This document shows positions 43,871 to 52,289 of a stretch of 64,000 nt of DNA, one piece after another (positions within the stretch are counted from its first letter, which is position 1; the number at the start of each line of letters is the position of its first letter). A model generated the notes under the pieces. The model saw nothing but the letters and a program-made list of their open reading frames with translations, had not been told where the DNA came from and searched no databases. Source of the stretch: Rhizobium sp. L1K21 (GTDB lineage: Bacteria; Pseudomonadota; Alphaproteobacteria; Rhizobiales; Rhizobiaceae); contig NZ_JAMXLE010000001.1 of the NCBI RefSeq assembly GCF_024055895.1, positions 558,001 through 622,000 on the forward strand, in the 5' to 3' direction. The position numbers and the translations under genes are program-made.

Positions 43871-45523
43871 ATGAACCAGATTACAACACACGACGAAGCT
43901 GGACAGGATTGGTGGCGTGGTGCCGTCATCTATCAGGTCTATCCGCGTTCCTTCCAGGACACGACCAATGATGGGCTTGGCGATCTCAAGGGTATTACCC
44001 GGCGTTTGCCGCACATCGCGTCACTGGGTGTCGACGCACTCTGGATTTCACCGTTTTTCACATCTCCGCAAGCCGATATGGGGTATGACGTATCGAATTA
44101 CTGCGATGTTGATCCGCGGTTTGGCACGCTTGAGGATTTCGACGCGTTGGTTGAAAGCGCGCATGGTCTTGGGCTGAAGGTCATTATCGATCAGGTGCTC
44201 TCGCACTCCTCGGATCAGCATCTCTGGTTCGAGGAAAGCCGCTCCAGCCGCGATAATCCCAAGGCCGACTGGTATGTGTGGGCGGAGCCGAAGCCCGACG
44301 GGACGGCCCCCAACAACTGGTTGTCGATTTTTGGCGGGCCAGCCTGGGAATGGGATGGTGTGCGCAAACAGTATTATATGCACAACTACCTGATCTCGCA
44401 GCCGGATTTGAATTTCCACAATGCCGAGGTGCAGGATGCGCTGCTGGAAACCGTGCGCTTCTGGCTGGAGCGCGGGGTTGATGGTTTCAGGCTCGATACC
44501 GTCAATTATTACGTTCACGACAAGCTGTTGCGGGACAATCCGCCGCTGCAGCCCGATCCGCAAGCGACGTCGCAGGATGCGCCCGATGTGAACCCCTACG
44601 GTATGCAGGAGCATATCTTCGACAAGACGCGTCCGGAGAACCTTGAATTTCTCAAGCGGTTCCGCGCCCTTCTGGATTCCTATGGCGGGCGTACGGCGGT
44701 GGGCGAAGTGGGCGATGGCGCGCGCAGCCTGCAAACCGTGGCGCAATATACCAGCGGCGGCGACAAGCTGCATATGTGCTATACATTCGACCTTCTGGGA
44801 CCGGAATACAGCGCCGCACACATTCGCCGTTCCGTGAAAGCCTTCGAGAGCCGGGTGCAGGACGGATGGGTTTGCTGGGCCTTTTCAAACCACGATGTCG
44901 AACGTCATGTCAGCCGCTTTGCGCCGAGCGTTGCAGACCGACCTGTTGTTGCCAAACAGGCAATCAACATTCTGGCGAGTTTGCGGGGCTCCATCTGCAT
45001 CTATCAGGGCGAGGAGCTGGGTCTACCGGAAGCGGAACTGCGCTTTGAGGATTTACAGGACCCATATGGCATTCGCTTCTGGCCGGCCTTCAAGGGCCGC
45101 GATGGGTGCCGCACGCCGATGCCCTGGGATGGTGGGACCACGCATGGCGGTTTTTCAGAGGTCGAGCCGTGGCTGCCGGTGCCAGAGGAGCATCTTGCGC
45201 TTGCCCTGAGCGAGCAGCAGGATGTTGACGGGTCTGTGCTGGAGCATTATCGCGCCGTGCTTGCTTTCCGGCGGCAAAACCCGGTGATGCGGGAGGGCGA
45301 CATTCAGTTTATCGAAGGCAATGACGATCTTCTGGTTTTCGTGCGCAGCGACGCTGAAACAAGACTTCTCTTTGCCTTCAATCTCACTGCAGAGGGCAGG
45401 ACGTTCATCACGCCTTCCGAATTTTCCAATCCACAGGTGTTGCCGATGCCGGCCTCGCGTGCGGAAGTCAGCGGGAATGCGGTGGAATTGGCTGCCTTTG
45501 ACGGGGTGTGCCTGTTGCTCTAG
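43871..45523 (+). CDS. Alpha-glucosidase, GH13 family (AglA-like)
   Basis: A 550-residue cytosolic alpha-glucosidase/oligo-1,6-glucosidase type. GH13 signatures in order: YQVYPRSFQDTTNDGLGDLKGI, DALWISPFFTSPQADMGYDVSNY, IIDQVLSHSSDQH, GFRLDTVNYY (nucleophile D209), AVGEVGDG (acid/base E279) and FSNHDVERH (D342). It is probably for trehalose, sucrose or maltose-type sugars; the usual aglEFGK transporter is not adjacent. GGAG lies five bases before the ATG at 43871; the in-frame 43832 has no ribosome-binding site. Confidence 0.94.
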   Translation: MNQITTHDEAGQDWWRGAVIYQVYPRSFQDTTNDGLGDLKGITRRLPHIASLGVDALWISPFFTSPQADMGYDVSNYCDVDPRFGTLEDFDALVESAHGLGLKVIIDQVLSHSSDQHLWFEESRSSRDNPKADWYVWAEPKPDGTAPNNWLSIFGGPAWEWDGVRKQYYMHNYLISQPDLNFHNAEVQDALLETVRFWLERGVDGFRLDTVNYYVHDKLLRDNPPLQPDPQATSQDAPDVNPYGMQEHIFDKTRPENLEFLKRFRALLDSYGGRTAVGEVGDGARSLQTVAQYTSGGDKLHMCYTFDLLGPEYSAAHIRRSVKAFESRVQDGWVCWAFSNHDVERHVSRFAPSVADRPVVAKQAINILASLRGSICIYQGEELGLPEAELRFEDLQDPYGIRFWPAFKGRDGCRTPMPWDGGTTHGGFSEVEPWLPVPEEHLALALSEQQDVDGSVLEHYRAVLAFRRQNPVMREGDIQFIEGNDDLLVFVRSDAETRLLFAFNLTAEGRTFITPSEFSNPQVLPMPASRAEVSGNAVELAAFDGVCLLL

Positions 45524-45548
45524 CTCATATGCATCGCATGTACGTTAT

Positions 45549-45572
45549 CGTTTAATCGAGGGCGATTAAACG
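45549..45572. repeat. Perfect 10-bp inverted repeat between convergent genes
   Basis: CGTTTAATCG (45549-45558), AGGG loop, CGATTAAACG (45563-45572). It is AT-rich in the stem and has no T tail, so it is unlike an ordinary terminator. It lies between the alpha-glucosidase stop and the stop of the receiver gene. Confidence 0.7.
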
Positions 45573-45581
45573 CGACATGCT

Positions 45582-45944
45582 TTAGGCGGCTGGCTGGAGG
45601 GCCTGGAACTTTTCCAGCAGAACGCTGCGGTCGAAGGGCTTTTGCAGCACATCGTCGGCACCGGCCCGCCGGGCCGAGAGCAGGGTCTTCAGATCGGCTT
45701 CCACCACGCAATAGAAGATGTGGGTTTCGCTGCCGCCCGGCATGGACCGTATCTGTGTGATCACATCGGTCGCGCCGTCCATCTTTGAATCCACGATCAG
45801 ATATTTCGGAAGCGCGCTCAGGGATTGTACGATGGCGTCATTCGCCGAGGTGCTTTCGAGCACGTCAAGGTTCAGACCCGACAAGATGCGCTTGGCGACC
45901 TTGCGCACAATATCGGATTCGTCTGCAATGAGGACCTGCGGCAT
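45582..45944 (-). CDS. Single-domain response regulator next to chpT
   Basis: 120 residues, a stand-alone receiver: acidic D8-E9, phospho-acceptor D52 (LIVD), lysine K102 in LQKPF. The conserved Thr/Ser after beta-4 appears replaced by Val80, so phosphorylation-coupled switching may be altered. It starts at 45944 (MPQVLIADESDIVRKV); six codons upstream is another ATG. It is 175 bases downstream of chpT on the same strand. A CtrA-like TTAA-N7-CTAA lies 79 bases upstream, so it is probably cell-cycle-controlled. Confidence 0.88.
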   Translation of the reverse strand: MPQVLIADESDIVRKVAKRILSGLNLDVLESTSANDAIVQSLSALPKYLIVDSKMDGATDVITQIRSMPGGSETHIFYCVVEADLKTLLSARRAGADDVLQKPFDRSVLLEKFQALQPAA

Positions 45945-46022
45945 AACATGCTCCATTCGCAACGTGACGCGGCGATATCATCGTCGGTCTTCCCAACGCG
46001 TGCCAATCTAGCACGGAGCCTG

Positions 46023-46037
46023 TTAAATTTCCGCTAA
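46023..46037. promoter_or_regulatory. CtrA-like box upstream of the receiver gene
   Basis: TTAA (46023-46026), seven bases, CTAA (46034-46037), the same one-mismatch variant that stands before ctrA and sciP. It lies between chpT and the receiver gene. Confidence 0.45.
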
Positions 46038-46119
46038 GCCAAGGGGGCGGTTTTTATCTATCTACTTGTTTTGCCGCATTGTCTGACGCCGAAGCAGGCA
46101 CGCTTCGGCTGGAAATGCT

Positions 46120-46767
46120 CTACGCCGCTTCCATGGAGGCGGTGTAGATAATCTCTTCGCCCGTCTCGTTCACTTCAATGCTCATACCCGCTTCCTGGGC
46201 GAGAAGTAGCGTGTAGTAAGGCTGGATTGAATGGGCGTCGACGGCCTCTTCGGGCGTGCCGCTTTTCAGTTCCGTAAACTTCGCAGGAACGCGCATCATG
46301 CGGCCCTTGGCCACGATGGTGAACTTGGCGTCGAATTCCGGCTGGTCGAGCGTGATATCCAGATTGCCGCCGCGCGGAATGGAGCCATAGGCCAGCAGGA
46401 ACATGTTGAGGAGAAGCTTCACGCGGTTTTTCGCGATGATTGCGCGCGGGCCATTCCAGGAAATCTCGGTCTTGCCTTCAGCCTCGGCAAAGTCGCGGGC
46501 AGCCTTTTCGGCCTCGCCTGTATCGATGGATGCGCCGATCGAGCCGGACGCGCCGAATGCAAGACGGGCAAATTTCAGGCGAACCGAAGCGTTGAGCGCG
46601 CTGGTGCGGATGAGGTCCATGGCTTCCGCATCCGCGCCGCCTTCGTCCAGCAATTCAAGTCCGTTGTTGATGGCGCCGACGGGCGAAATCACGTCGTGGC
46701 ACACTCGGCTGCAAAGCAAGGCTGCCAGATCGACACCGGCCAGAGTCAGGTTTGGATTTTTTGCCAT
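46120..46767 (-). CDS. chpT: Histidine phosphotransferase ChpT
   Basis: 215 residues. It relays phosphate from the hybrid kinase CckA to CtrA and CpdR. The phospho-histidine lies in LLCSRVCHDVISPVGAINNGLELL (H24), which with the following helix forms the dimeric four-helix bundle; the C-terminal part is a degenerate ATPase-like fold without ATP motifs (NRVKLLLNMFLLAYGSIPRGG). The neighbour eipA is divergent, the same arrangement as in Brucella abortus. Confidence 0.95.
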   Translation of the reverse strand: MAKNPNLTLAGVDLAALLCSRVCHDVISPVGAINNGLELLDEGGADAEAMDLIRTSALNASVRLKFARLAFGASGSIGASIDTGEAEKAARDFAEAEGKTEISWNGPRAIIAKNRVKLLLNMFLLAYGSIPRGGNLDITLDQPEFDAKFTIVAKGRMMRVPAKFTELKSGTPEEAVDAHSIQPYYTLLLAQEAGMSIEVNETGEEIIYTASMEAA

Positions 46768-46804
46768 GTTTATCTCCCGGAATGGTTCTGAGCAGCGCGA
46801 AACT

Positions 46805-46859
46805 GAGTCTGCGTTGTTCGTGCCATAATGACAACACTTTTGGTAAACCGATTGTTAAC
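46805..46859 (+). promoter_or_regulatory. Candidate CtrA site and GANTC in the chpT/eipA divergent region
   Basis: A GAGTC (46805-46809) and an imperfect CtrA box TAAA-N7-TTAAC (46844-46859) lie in the 180-base region between chpT and eipA. In Brucella, eipA is reported to be activated directly by CtrA. Confidence 0.5.
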
Positions 46860-46947
46860 GGGATCAAATCATTATGTGCTCCAGATGTGTAAACGCACCG
46901 AATTTTGATCTTGCTGGCGGCGTTTTGAAGAATGCGGGCCGGCGAAC

Positions 46948-47550
46948 ATGACAAGGACGAGAAACATGCTGCGTCTTATGAAGAATTTTGCAGCCGTCAG
47001 GCTTACTGCTTTTGTTGCCGCGTTGGTCGTTTCGCTGGCCGCGATGCAAGGTTCCGCTCGGGCCGATGACAAGTATTCGATGCAGGAAATCATCGATGCC
47101 GGAAATGGCTTCTTCGGAAATGTGAGCGGCGGATTTGCCAAGGTTGTGGAATCCGCTTTCAAGAACTATGGCCTGCCCAACGGTTATATTATTGGTCAGG
47201 AAGGCGGCGGCGCGCTGATCGCCGGGGTCACCTATGGCGAAGGCGAGTTGGTGACCAAGAATGCCGGCAACTATCCCATGTTCTGGCAGGGGCCGTCGCT
47301 CGGTATCGACTATGGTGTGAATGGTAACCGCGTGATGATGCTGGTTTACAATCTGCCCGATGTAAACGCGATCTATAAGCGCTATGCCGGTGTATCCGGT
47401 TCGGCCTATGTGGTGGCGGGTTTCGGGATGACTGTTCTTCGCAACCAGAATGTACTGGTCGTCCCGATTCACACCGGCGTCGGTGCACGGCTCGGCATCA
47501 ATATCGGTTATCTGAAGATGACGGCGCAGCCGACCTGGAACCCGTTCTAA
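46948..47550 (+). CDS. eipA: Periplasmic envelope integrity protein EipA (DUF1134)
   Basis: 200 residues with a signal peptide (cleavage predicted after SARA, residue 39), then a DUF1134 domain: YSMQEIIDAGNGFFGNVSGGFAKVVESAFKNYGLPNGYIIGQEGGGALIAGVTYGEG and a C-terminal GVGARLGINIGYLKMT. In Brucella abortus EipA is a small periplasmic beta-barrel/lipocalin-like protein needed for envelope stress resistance and virulence. Context next to chpT supports the assignment. An in-frame ATG at 46966 is an alternative start. Confidence 0.92.
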   Translation: MTRTRNMLRLMKNFAAVRLTAFVAALVVSLAAMQGSARADDKYSMQEIIDAGNGFFGNVSGGFAKVVESAFKNYGLPNGYIIGQEGGGALIAGVTYGEGELVTKNAGNYPMFWQGPSLGIDYGVNGNRVMMLVYNLPDVNAIYKRYAGVSGSAYVVAGFGMTVLRNQNVLVVPIHTGVGARLGINIGYLKMTAQPTWNPF

Positions 47551-47690
47551 GCGTCACGAACAAACGCATTCGCAGGGGATAGAGGCGGCGGGCGGTAGAA
47601 GGATAGACTTGCCCGCGGCACGCACCCGTGCTTAATGGATCATGCCCGCAACGCGCCAGCGCAACCACAAAGGATGAGAGTGAAACGAAC

Positions 47691-48905
47691 GTGATAGAGT
47701 CTATCCTGCTCTTTTCCCTTGGCTTTTTGAGCGCGGCCTTCCTGGCGTTTCTGATTGCGCCGGCCATTCAGCGCCGGGTCGTTTCCTTCACCGAAAACCG
47801 CATGCGCGCGACGCTGCCCATCAGCCCCCAGGAGCTGAAGGCGCAAAAGGACATGGTTCGCGCCGAATATGCCGCCGAAAATGCGAAGATTTCGCAATCG
47901 CTGATCGCCGAACGCCAGCGGACAGTTGATGCGCAGACGCGGGCCGAGCGTGTTGTTGCGGCGAGCTATGCGCTGGCCGCCGAGAAGGCCGAACTGGACA
48001 ATATCCGTCAGGCGCTTGAGGAAAAGGTGCGTGAACTCGAACTGGAGTTGAGAGCTCAGGAGGCTGGGGAGCTTGGCATGCGGACCGAACTTGCGGCTGC
48101 ACGCCAGACACTCGTCGAAGATGCAGCCAAGATCAAGGACATGACCGAGCGGCTGGATTATCTGGCCGAAATGTTCGAGGCCAACAGGAACGAGCTTCTG
48201 GAGCGCGATCAGGAGCTTTCGCATGCGCGTGCTTCGTTTGAAGCGTTCAAATTGGAACGTGACCGGGCGCGTGAAATGGAGCGCAGTGCCGATGAACGTG
48301 CACGAATGGCCGAAACGCGCCTCTCGCGTGAAGTCAACAAAGTGATGAGCCTGCAGGACAGGCTGGATCGTGAACTTGCCGTCAGTGCGCGGCGCGAAAA
48401 TACACTGGCGCGTCGCGTTGACGAGGTAGCGCGGCTGACGGAGCGGTTGAAGAACGCCAATGCACAAGCTCGCAAGGCGGTCAGAACGCTCAAGGAGGCA
48501 GGCATCAAGATGCCGCTGGACCTGCATGAGCCTGAAGAGGAAGCTGATCCTGTGGACATGGATACTGAATTGGCGGATGCAGCCGAAATGCCGGTTTTGA
48601 ATTTGGTTGAACCGCCGCCGTCGGTTGTCGAGACCCTGGATGTGGATGCACTGGCTTCCGAACTTCATGCAGCCGAGGGTGCGGTCACAAATCAGCTGTT
48701 GCAGGAAACGGGTCCCGAGCATGACGATGAGATGCGTGAGGAAATCGCGTCCATTGCTGCGCGTATGGTGGCATTAACTGCGGCGCGTGAGGGCGAGAAT
48801 TCCAAGATCCGCGCCATGCTTGATGATGACGCCGTTGAAAGCAAGAACGGCAGGGTGAGCCTTGGCGTGCGCGCCAGCCGTGTTCTTCACGGCGAGCGTT
48901 CCTGA
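47691..48905 (+). CDS. Membrane-anchored coiled-coil protein of Rhizobiales
   Basis: 404 residues: one N-terminal membrane helix (IESILLFSLGFLSAAFLAFLIAPAI, about 2-25), then a long coiled coil over roughly 45-285 (LIAERQRTVDAQTRAERVVAASYAL and following), and an acidic tail. I do not know a function. The GTG at 47691 directly precedes the membrane helix and follows GAGAG; the ORF reaches back to a TTG-like codon at 47628. Architecture suggests a structural or division-site scaffold, but this is inference. Confidence 0.75.
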   Translation: MIESILLFSLGFLSAAFLAFLIAPAIQRRVVSFTENRMRATLPISPQELKAQKDMVRAEYAAENAKISQSLIAERQRTVDAQTRAERVVAASYALAAEKAELDNIRQALEEKVRELELELRAQEAGELGMRTELAAARQTLVEDAAKIKDMTERLDYLAEMFEANRNELLERDQELSHARASFEAFKLERDRAREMERSADERARMAETRLSREVNKVMSLQDRLDRELAVSARRENTLARRVDEVARLTERLKNANAQARKAVRTLKEAGIKMPLDLHEPEEEADPVDMDTELADAAEMPVLNLVEPPPSVVETLDVDALASELHAAEGAVTNQLLQETGPEHDDEMREEIASIAARMVALTAAREGENSKIRAMLDDDAVESKNGRVSLGVRASRVLHGERS

Positions 48906-48910
48906 GGCTC

Positions 48911-49744
48911 TCAGAGGTCGGGCAACAACCCCATCGCATGGGCCGTTTCATAAAGCGCGATGCCGGCGGCGGTTGCGACATTGAGGCTATCAAGACCGGG
49001 CATTTGGGGGATGCGGGCCGTTTTGATGCTTGCCAGCAGGTGTGGCGGCAGACCTTCACCTTCTGTGCCCAAGATCAATGCGGTGCGCTCGCTGTTAGGC
49101 AGGGCGCGAATGCTGGTTTTGCCGGCGGGTGAGAGGCCCCAGAAGGCAAAACCATTATCCTTCAAGGTCTGCAATAGAGCTTCGATGTTCCCGCCACGCG
49201 CATAGGGCACGGTCAGTACCGACCCGACGGAAACACGGATCGCCTTTCGGTAAAGCGGATCACAGGAGGTTTCATCCAGGATGATGTGGCTGACACCGAA
49301 GGCGGCTGCATTGCGGAAGATCGATCCGGCATTGTCGTGGTTTGCAAGACCCTGGCAGACCACGACCAGCGCTCTTTGCGGAAGTCCGTTTAAAACCTCA
49401 TTGAGCGGCGGCGGCTCAAGGCGTTCCCCCAAGGCCAAAACGCCGCGATGCAGGTGAAAGCCGGCAATGCGATCCAGAACATCGCCGCTGGCGACGTAGA
49501 CAGGCACATCAGGCGGGAAGGCCGACAGGATGTCATCAAGGCCATCCACGCGATTTTCCAGCAGCAGGATCTTGTGTGCCTTGAAGCGGGTGCCGGCGTG
49601 ATGGGCGGCGGCGAGCATGCGCAGGACAACTGTACCTTCCGCAATGAAACGTCCGCCCGAACGCGTCAGGTCGCGCTCGCGGATATTCGTGAACTCGACA
49701 ATTGCCGGATCGTCCGGGTCGGTGATGCGGATGAGTTGCCGCAT
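48911..49744 (-). CDS. SpoU/TrmH family RNA 2'-O-methyltransferase
   Basis: 277 residues of the SPOUT superfamily. N-terminal substrate-binding part, then the knot: VVVCQGLANHDNAGSIFRNAAAFGVSHIILDE (motif 1), ALILGTEGEGLPPHL (motif 2), RIPQMPGLDSLNVATAAGIALYE (motif 3). The target may be 23S rRNA or tRNA; I do not assign a specific position. It is convergent with the coiled-coil gene and 11 bases after the small membrane protein gene on the same strand. Confidence 0.93.
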   Translation of the reverse strand: MRQLIRITDPDDPAIVEFTNIRERDLTRSGGRFIAEGTVVLRMLAAAHHAGTRFKAHKILLLENRVDGLDDILSAFPPDVPVYVASGDVLDRIAGFHLHRGVLALGERLEPPPLNEVLNGLPQRALVVVCQGLANHDNAGSIFRNAAAFGVSHIILDETSCDPLYRKAIRVSVGSVLTVPYARGGNIEALLQTLKDNGFAFWGLSPAGKTSIRALPNSERTALILGTEGEGLPPHLLASIKTARIPQMPGLDSLNVATAAGIALYETAHAMGLLPDL

Positions 49745-49755
49745 GATTATGCCGC

Positions 49756-50142
49756 TTATTGTCCGCTGAGCGTGATGTCGGCAATGACGCTTGCTGTGGA
49801 CATGTCGAAGACATAGGCTTTCGGCTGTCCTGTCGCCGTTACTCCGTAAAAGAGGATGCGATCGCCCGACAGTGCCGTCGATGTTACCCTGAAACCAGCC
49901 GGCAGATTGACGGTCGCGTTGACGGGAGCATCGGAGGGTACCCTGAGCGCCTGACTTTGCGGCACGTCTTTTTGGGAAACCTCTTTCGTCTTGTAGACAA
50001 TCGCGATAATGACGCCGACAAGGGCAACGAGAATGATGCCTATCGAAACGACCAGCAGCCTGATCATTTTGCGGCGGACTTTTTCCAGAACCGGGTCCAG
50101 CGGCTTTTCGTCGTTGGGATCGTCAAATTGGTTGGTCGTCAT
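49756..50142 (-). CDS. Small single-TM protein, alphaproteobacterial conserved
   Basis: 128 residues: charged cytosolic N-terminus, one membrane helix (LLVVSIGIILVALVGVIIAIVYK, about 29-51) and a short periplasmic beta-rich domain (ALRVPSDAPVNATVNLPAGFRVTSTALSGDRILFYGVT) ending in SVIADITLSGQ. It resembles the DUF6476-type family of unknown function, typically near rluD and the SpoU gene as here. The ATG at 50142 lies 26 bases from the divergent rluD start. Confidence 0.8.
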   Translation of the reverse strand: MTTNQFDDPNDEKPLDPVLEKVRRKMIRLLVVSIGIILVALVGVIIAIVYKTKEVSQKDVPQSQALRVPSDAPVNATVNLPAGFRVTSTALSGDRILFYGVTATGQPKAYVFDMSTASVIADITLSGQ

Positions 50143-50168
50143 AGGGCGGCCTTCATGGGATTGAATGA

Positions 50169-51209
50169 ATGAGTGCACCATTTAGCGAAGCCGGCGCCGA
50201 TATGAAAGTCCTCATCGCTGATGAAAGCGCCGGCGGGCGTCTGGATGCATGGCTGACGGCAGCATTGGGCGACGAATTTTCGCGCAGCCGCATTCAGGCG
50301 CTGGTCAAGCAGGGGATGGTGCGCATCAACGGAGAGGCGGTGAGCGAGCCCAAGGCGAAGATCAGGCCGGGGGACGAGGTGCGTGTCGTGCTGCCTGAGC
50401 CGGAGGACCCGGAACCCAAGGGGGAAGATATTCCGCTGCAGGTTCTTTACGAAGATGATGACGTGATCGTGATCATGAAGCCTGCCGGGCTTGTCGTTCA
50501 TCCCGGAGCGGGAAACTGGACGGGGACGCTGGTCAACGCGTTGATCCACCATTGCGGTGATACGCTGTCAGGCATTGGCGGGGTCAAGCGCCCCGGCATT
50601 GTTCACCGCCTGGACAAGGAGACGAGTGGTGTGATGGTGGTGGCAAAGAACGATATTGCCCATCGCCATCTTGCCGCGCAATTTGCCGACCATGGGCGTA
50701 CCGGGCCGCTGGAGCGGGCCTATATGGCGCTGGTCTGGGGCAGGCCGCGTCAGCTGAAAGGCACAATTGATGCGCCGCTTGGCCGCTCGTCTGCGCGCAC
50801 CAAACGTGCGGTCAAGTCGATTGAGAGCGGGGACGCGCGCGAAGCGATTACGCATTTTGAGGTTGTTGAGCGTTTTGGCGAACAGGCCGACGGAACTGCA
50901 ATTGCCTCGATGGTGGAATGCCGCCTGGAGACCGGGCGGACCCATCAGATTCGCGTCCACATGGCACATATCGGCAATCCGCTGATCGGCGACCCTGAAT
51001 ATGGCACGGCGTTCAAGACGAAAGTCAATCGGCTTTCCGATGGAACCAAAGCCGTTGTCGGCGGGTTTCACCGTCAGGCGCTGCATGCTTTTCTTTTGCA
51101 ATTCGAACATCCGGCGAGCGGACGTGTTATGCGATTTGAAGCGCCACTGCCTGACGATATGGCGCAGTTGTTGAGCGCCTTGCGCAACGAAAAGCGTGCG
51201 GCAAAATAG
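50169..51209 (+). CDS. rluD: 23S rRNA pseudouridine synthase RluD
   Basis: 346 residues. An S4 RNA-binding domain (GGRLDAWLTAALGDEFSRSRIQALVKQGMVRINGE) precedes an RluA-type catalytic domain with HRLDKETSGVMVVAKND (catalytic Asp). EEDDDVIVIMKPAGLVVHPGAG-type strand and GRTHQIRVHMAHIGNPLIGD complete the family. It most likely modifies 23S rRNA helix 69. The Met at residue 12 (50202) is an alternative start. Confidence 0.93.
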   Translation: MSAPFSEAGADMKVLIADESAGGRLDAWLTAALGDEFSRSRIQALVKQGMVRINGEAVSEPKAKIRPGDEVRVVLPEPEDPEPKGEDIPLQVLYEDDDVIVIMKPAGLVVHPGAGNWTGTLVNALIHHCGDTLSGIGGVKRPGIVHRLDKETSGVMVVAKNDIAHRHLAAQFADHGRTGPLERAYMALVWGRPRQLKGTIDAPLGRSSARTKRAVKSIESGDAREAITHFEVVERFGEQADGTAIASMVECRLETGRTHQIRVHMAHIGNPLIGDPEYGTAFKTKVNRLSDGTKAVVGGFHRQALHAFLLQFEHPASGRVMRFEAPLPDDMAQLLSALRNEKRAAK

Positions 51210-51348
51210 GCCGCGGTTTGCTCCACTCTTGAAACGAGGGGTGGTGCGGCTTATCTATTCTTGGCCTATGCGCGCGCTTCGGGGTGGAGAAGGCGCGAAA
51301 TAGGGGGCTTGCCCACGGGAAGCCGGTTCAAAAGAGAGGGGGTGCTTT

Positions 51349-52251
51349 ATGGCCCGCAATACATTGCCGACCATCGCTTCGGGCGAAGCTGGTCTTAGCC
51401 GATATCTCGACGAAATCCGCAAATTTCCCATGCTTGAGCCGCAGGAAGAATATATGCTGGCCAAGCGTTTCCATGAACATGAAGATCGAAATGCCGCCCA
51501 CAAGCTGGTGACAAGCCATCTGCGACTCGTTGCCAAGATCGCCATGGGCTATCGTGGTTATGGCCTGCCGATCGGCGAGGTTATTTCCGAAGGCAATGTC
51601 GGTCTCATGCAGGCTGTCAAAAAGTTCGATCCTGAGCGCGGCTTTCGTCTGGCGACTTACGCCATGTGGTGGATCAAAGCCTCGATCCAGGAATATATCC
51701 TGCGCTCCTGGTCGCTCGTCAAAATGGGCACAACGGCCAATCAGAAGCGGTTGTTCTTCAATCTGCGTCGCCTCAAGGGCCGCATTCAGGCCATTGATGA
51801 TGGCGATCTGAAGCCTGATCAGGTGCGTGAAATTGCCGAAAAGCTGGGCGTCAGCGAGGAAGAAGTGGTTTCCATGAACCAGCGTCTTTCCGGCGATGCT
51901 TCGCTGAATGCGCCTATTCGCGCGTCCGATGGTGATTCAGGCCAATGGCAGGATTGGCTGGCGGATGATTCCGAAAGCCAGGAAGACATCTTGATCGAGC
52001 AGGATGAGCTCGAATCCCGCCGCGCTATGCTGAGCCGCGCCATGAGCGTTCTCAACGAACGCGAACGGCGCATATTCGAGGCCCGGCGTTTGTCGGAAAA
52101 TCCCATCACGCTGGAGGAGCTTTCCTCCGAATTCGACGTTTCGCGCGAGCGTGTGCGCCAGATTGAAGTGCGTGCGTTTGAAAAGGTTCAGGAAGCCGTG
52201 CAGAAGTTCGCGGAAGAGCAGGCAAACAGCCTGCGTGTCGTGGACGCCTGA
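51349..52251 (+). CDS. rpoH: RNA polymerase sigma factor RpoH (sigma-32)
   Basis: 300 residues. Region 1.2/2 begins GLSRYLDEIRKFPMLEPQEEYMLAKRFHEHED; region 2.4 has FRLATYAMWWIKASIQEYILRSWSLVK; the RpoH box TANQKRLFFNLRRLKGR is diagnostic of sigma-32. Region 4.2 has TLEELSSEFDVSRERVRQIEVRAFEKVQ. It runs the heat-shock regulon. The 139-base upstream region contains an imperfect hairpin (about 51272-51297). GAGAGGGGG precedes the ATG. Confidence 0.97.
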   Translation: MARNTLPTIASGEAGLSRYLDEIRKFPMLEPQEEYMLAKRFHEHEDRNAAHKLVTSHLRLVAKIAMGYRGYGLPIGEVISEGNVGLMQAVKKFDPERGFRLATYAMWWIKASIQEYILRSWSLVKMGTTANQKRLFFNLRRLKGRIQAIDDGDLKPDQVREIAEKLGVSEEEVVSMNQRLSGDASLNAPIRASDGDSGQWQDWLADDSESQEDILIEQDELESRRAMLSRAMSVLNERERRIFEARRLSENPITLEELSSEFDVSRERVRQIEVRAFEKVQEAVQKFAEEQANSLRVVDA

Positions 52252-52265
52252 ACCCTTGCCAACCT

Positions 52266-52289
52266 CTTCAGGCCATCATTGGCCTGAAG
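52266..52289. terminator. Convergent hairpin between rpoH and the acidic membrane protein gene
   Basis: CTTCAGGCC (52266-52274) / GGCCTGAAG (52281-52289), nine perfect pairs, six-base loop, overlapping the last codons of the minus-strand gene. T tail is weak on both strands. Confidence 0.55.

Noticed and set aside
51220-51270. Sigma-32 promoter before rpoH
   Set aside because: A CTTGAAA is present but no CCCCAT/CCTAT-type -10 at proper spacing follows.
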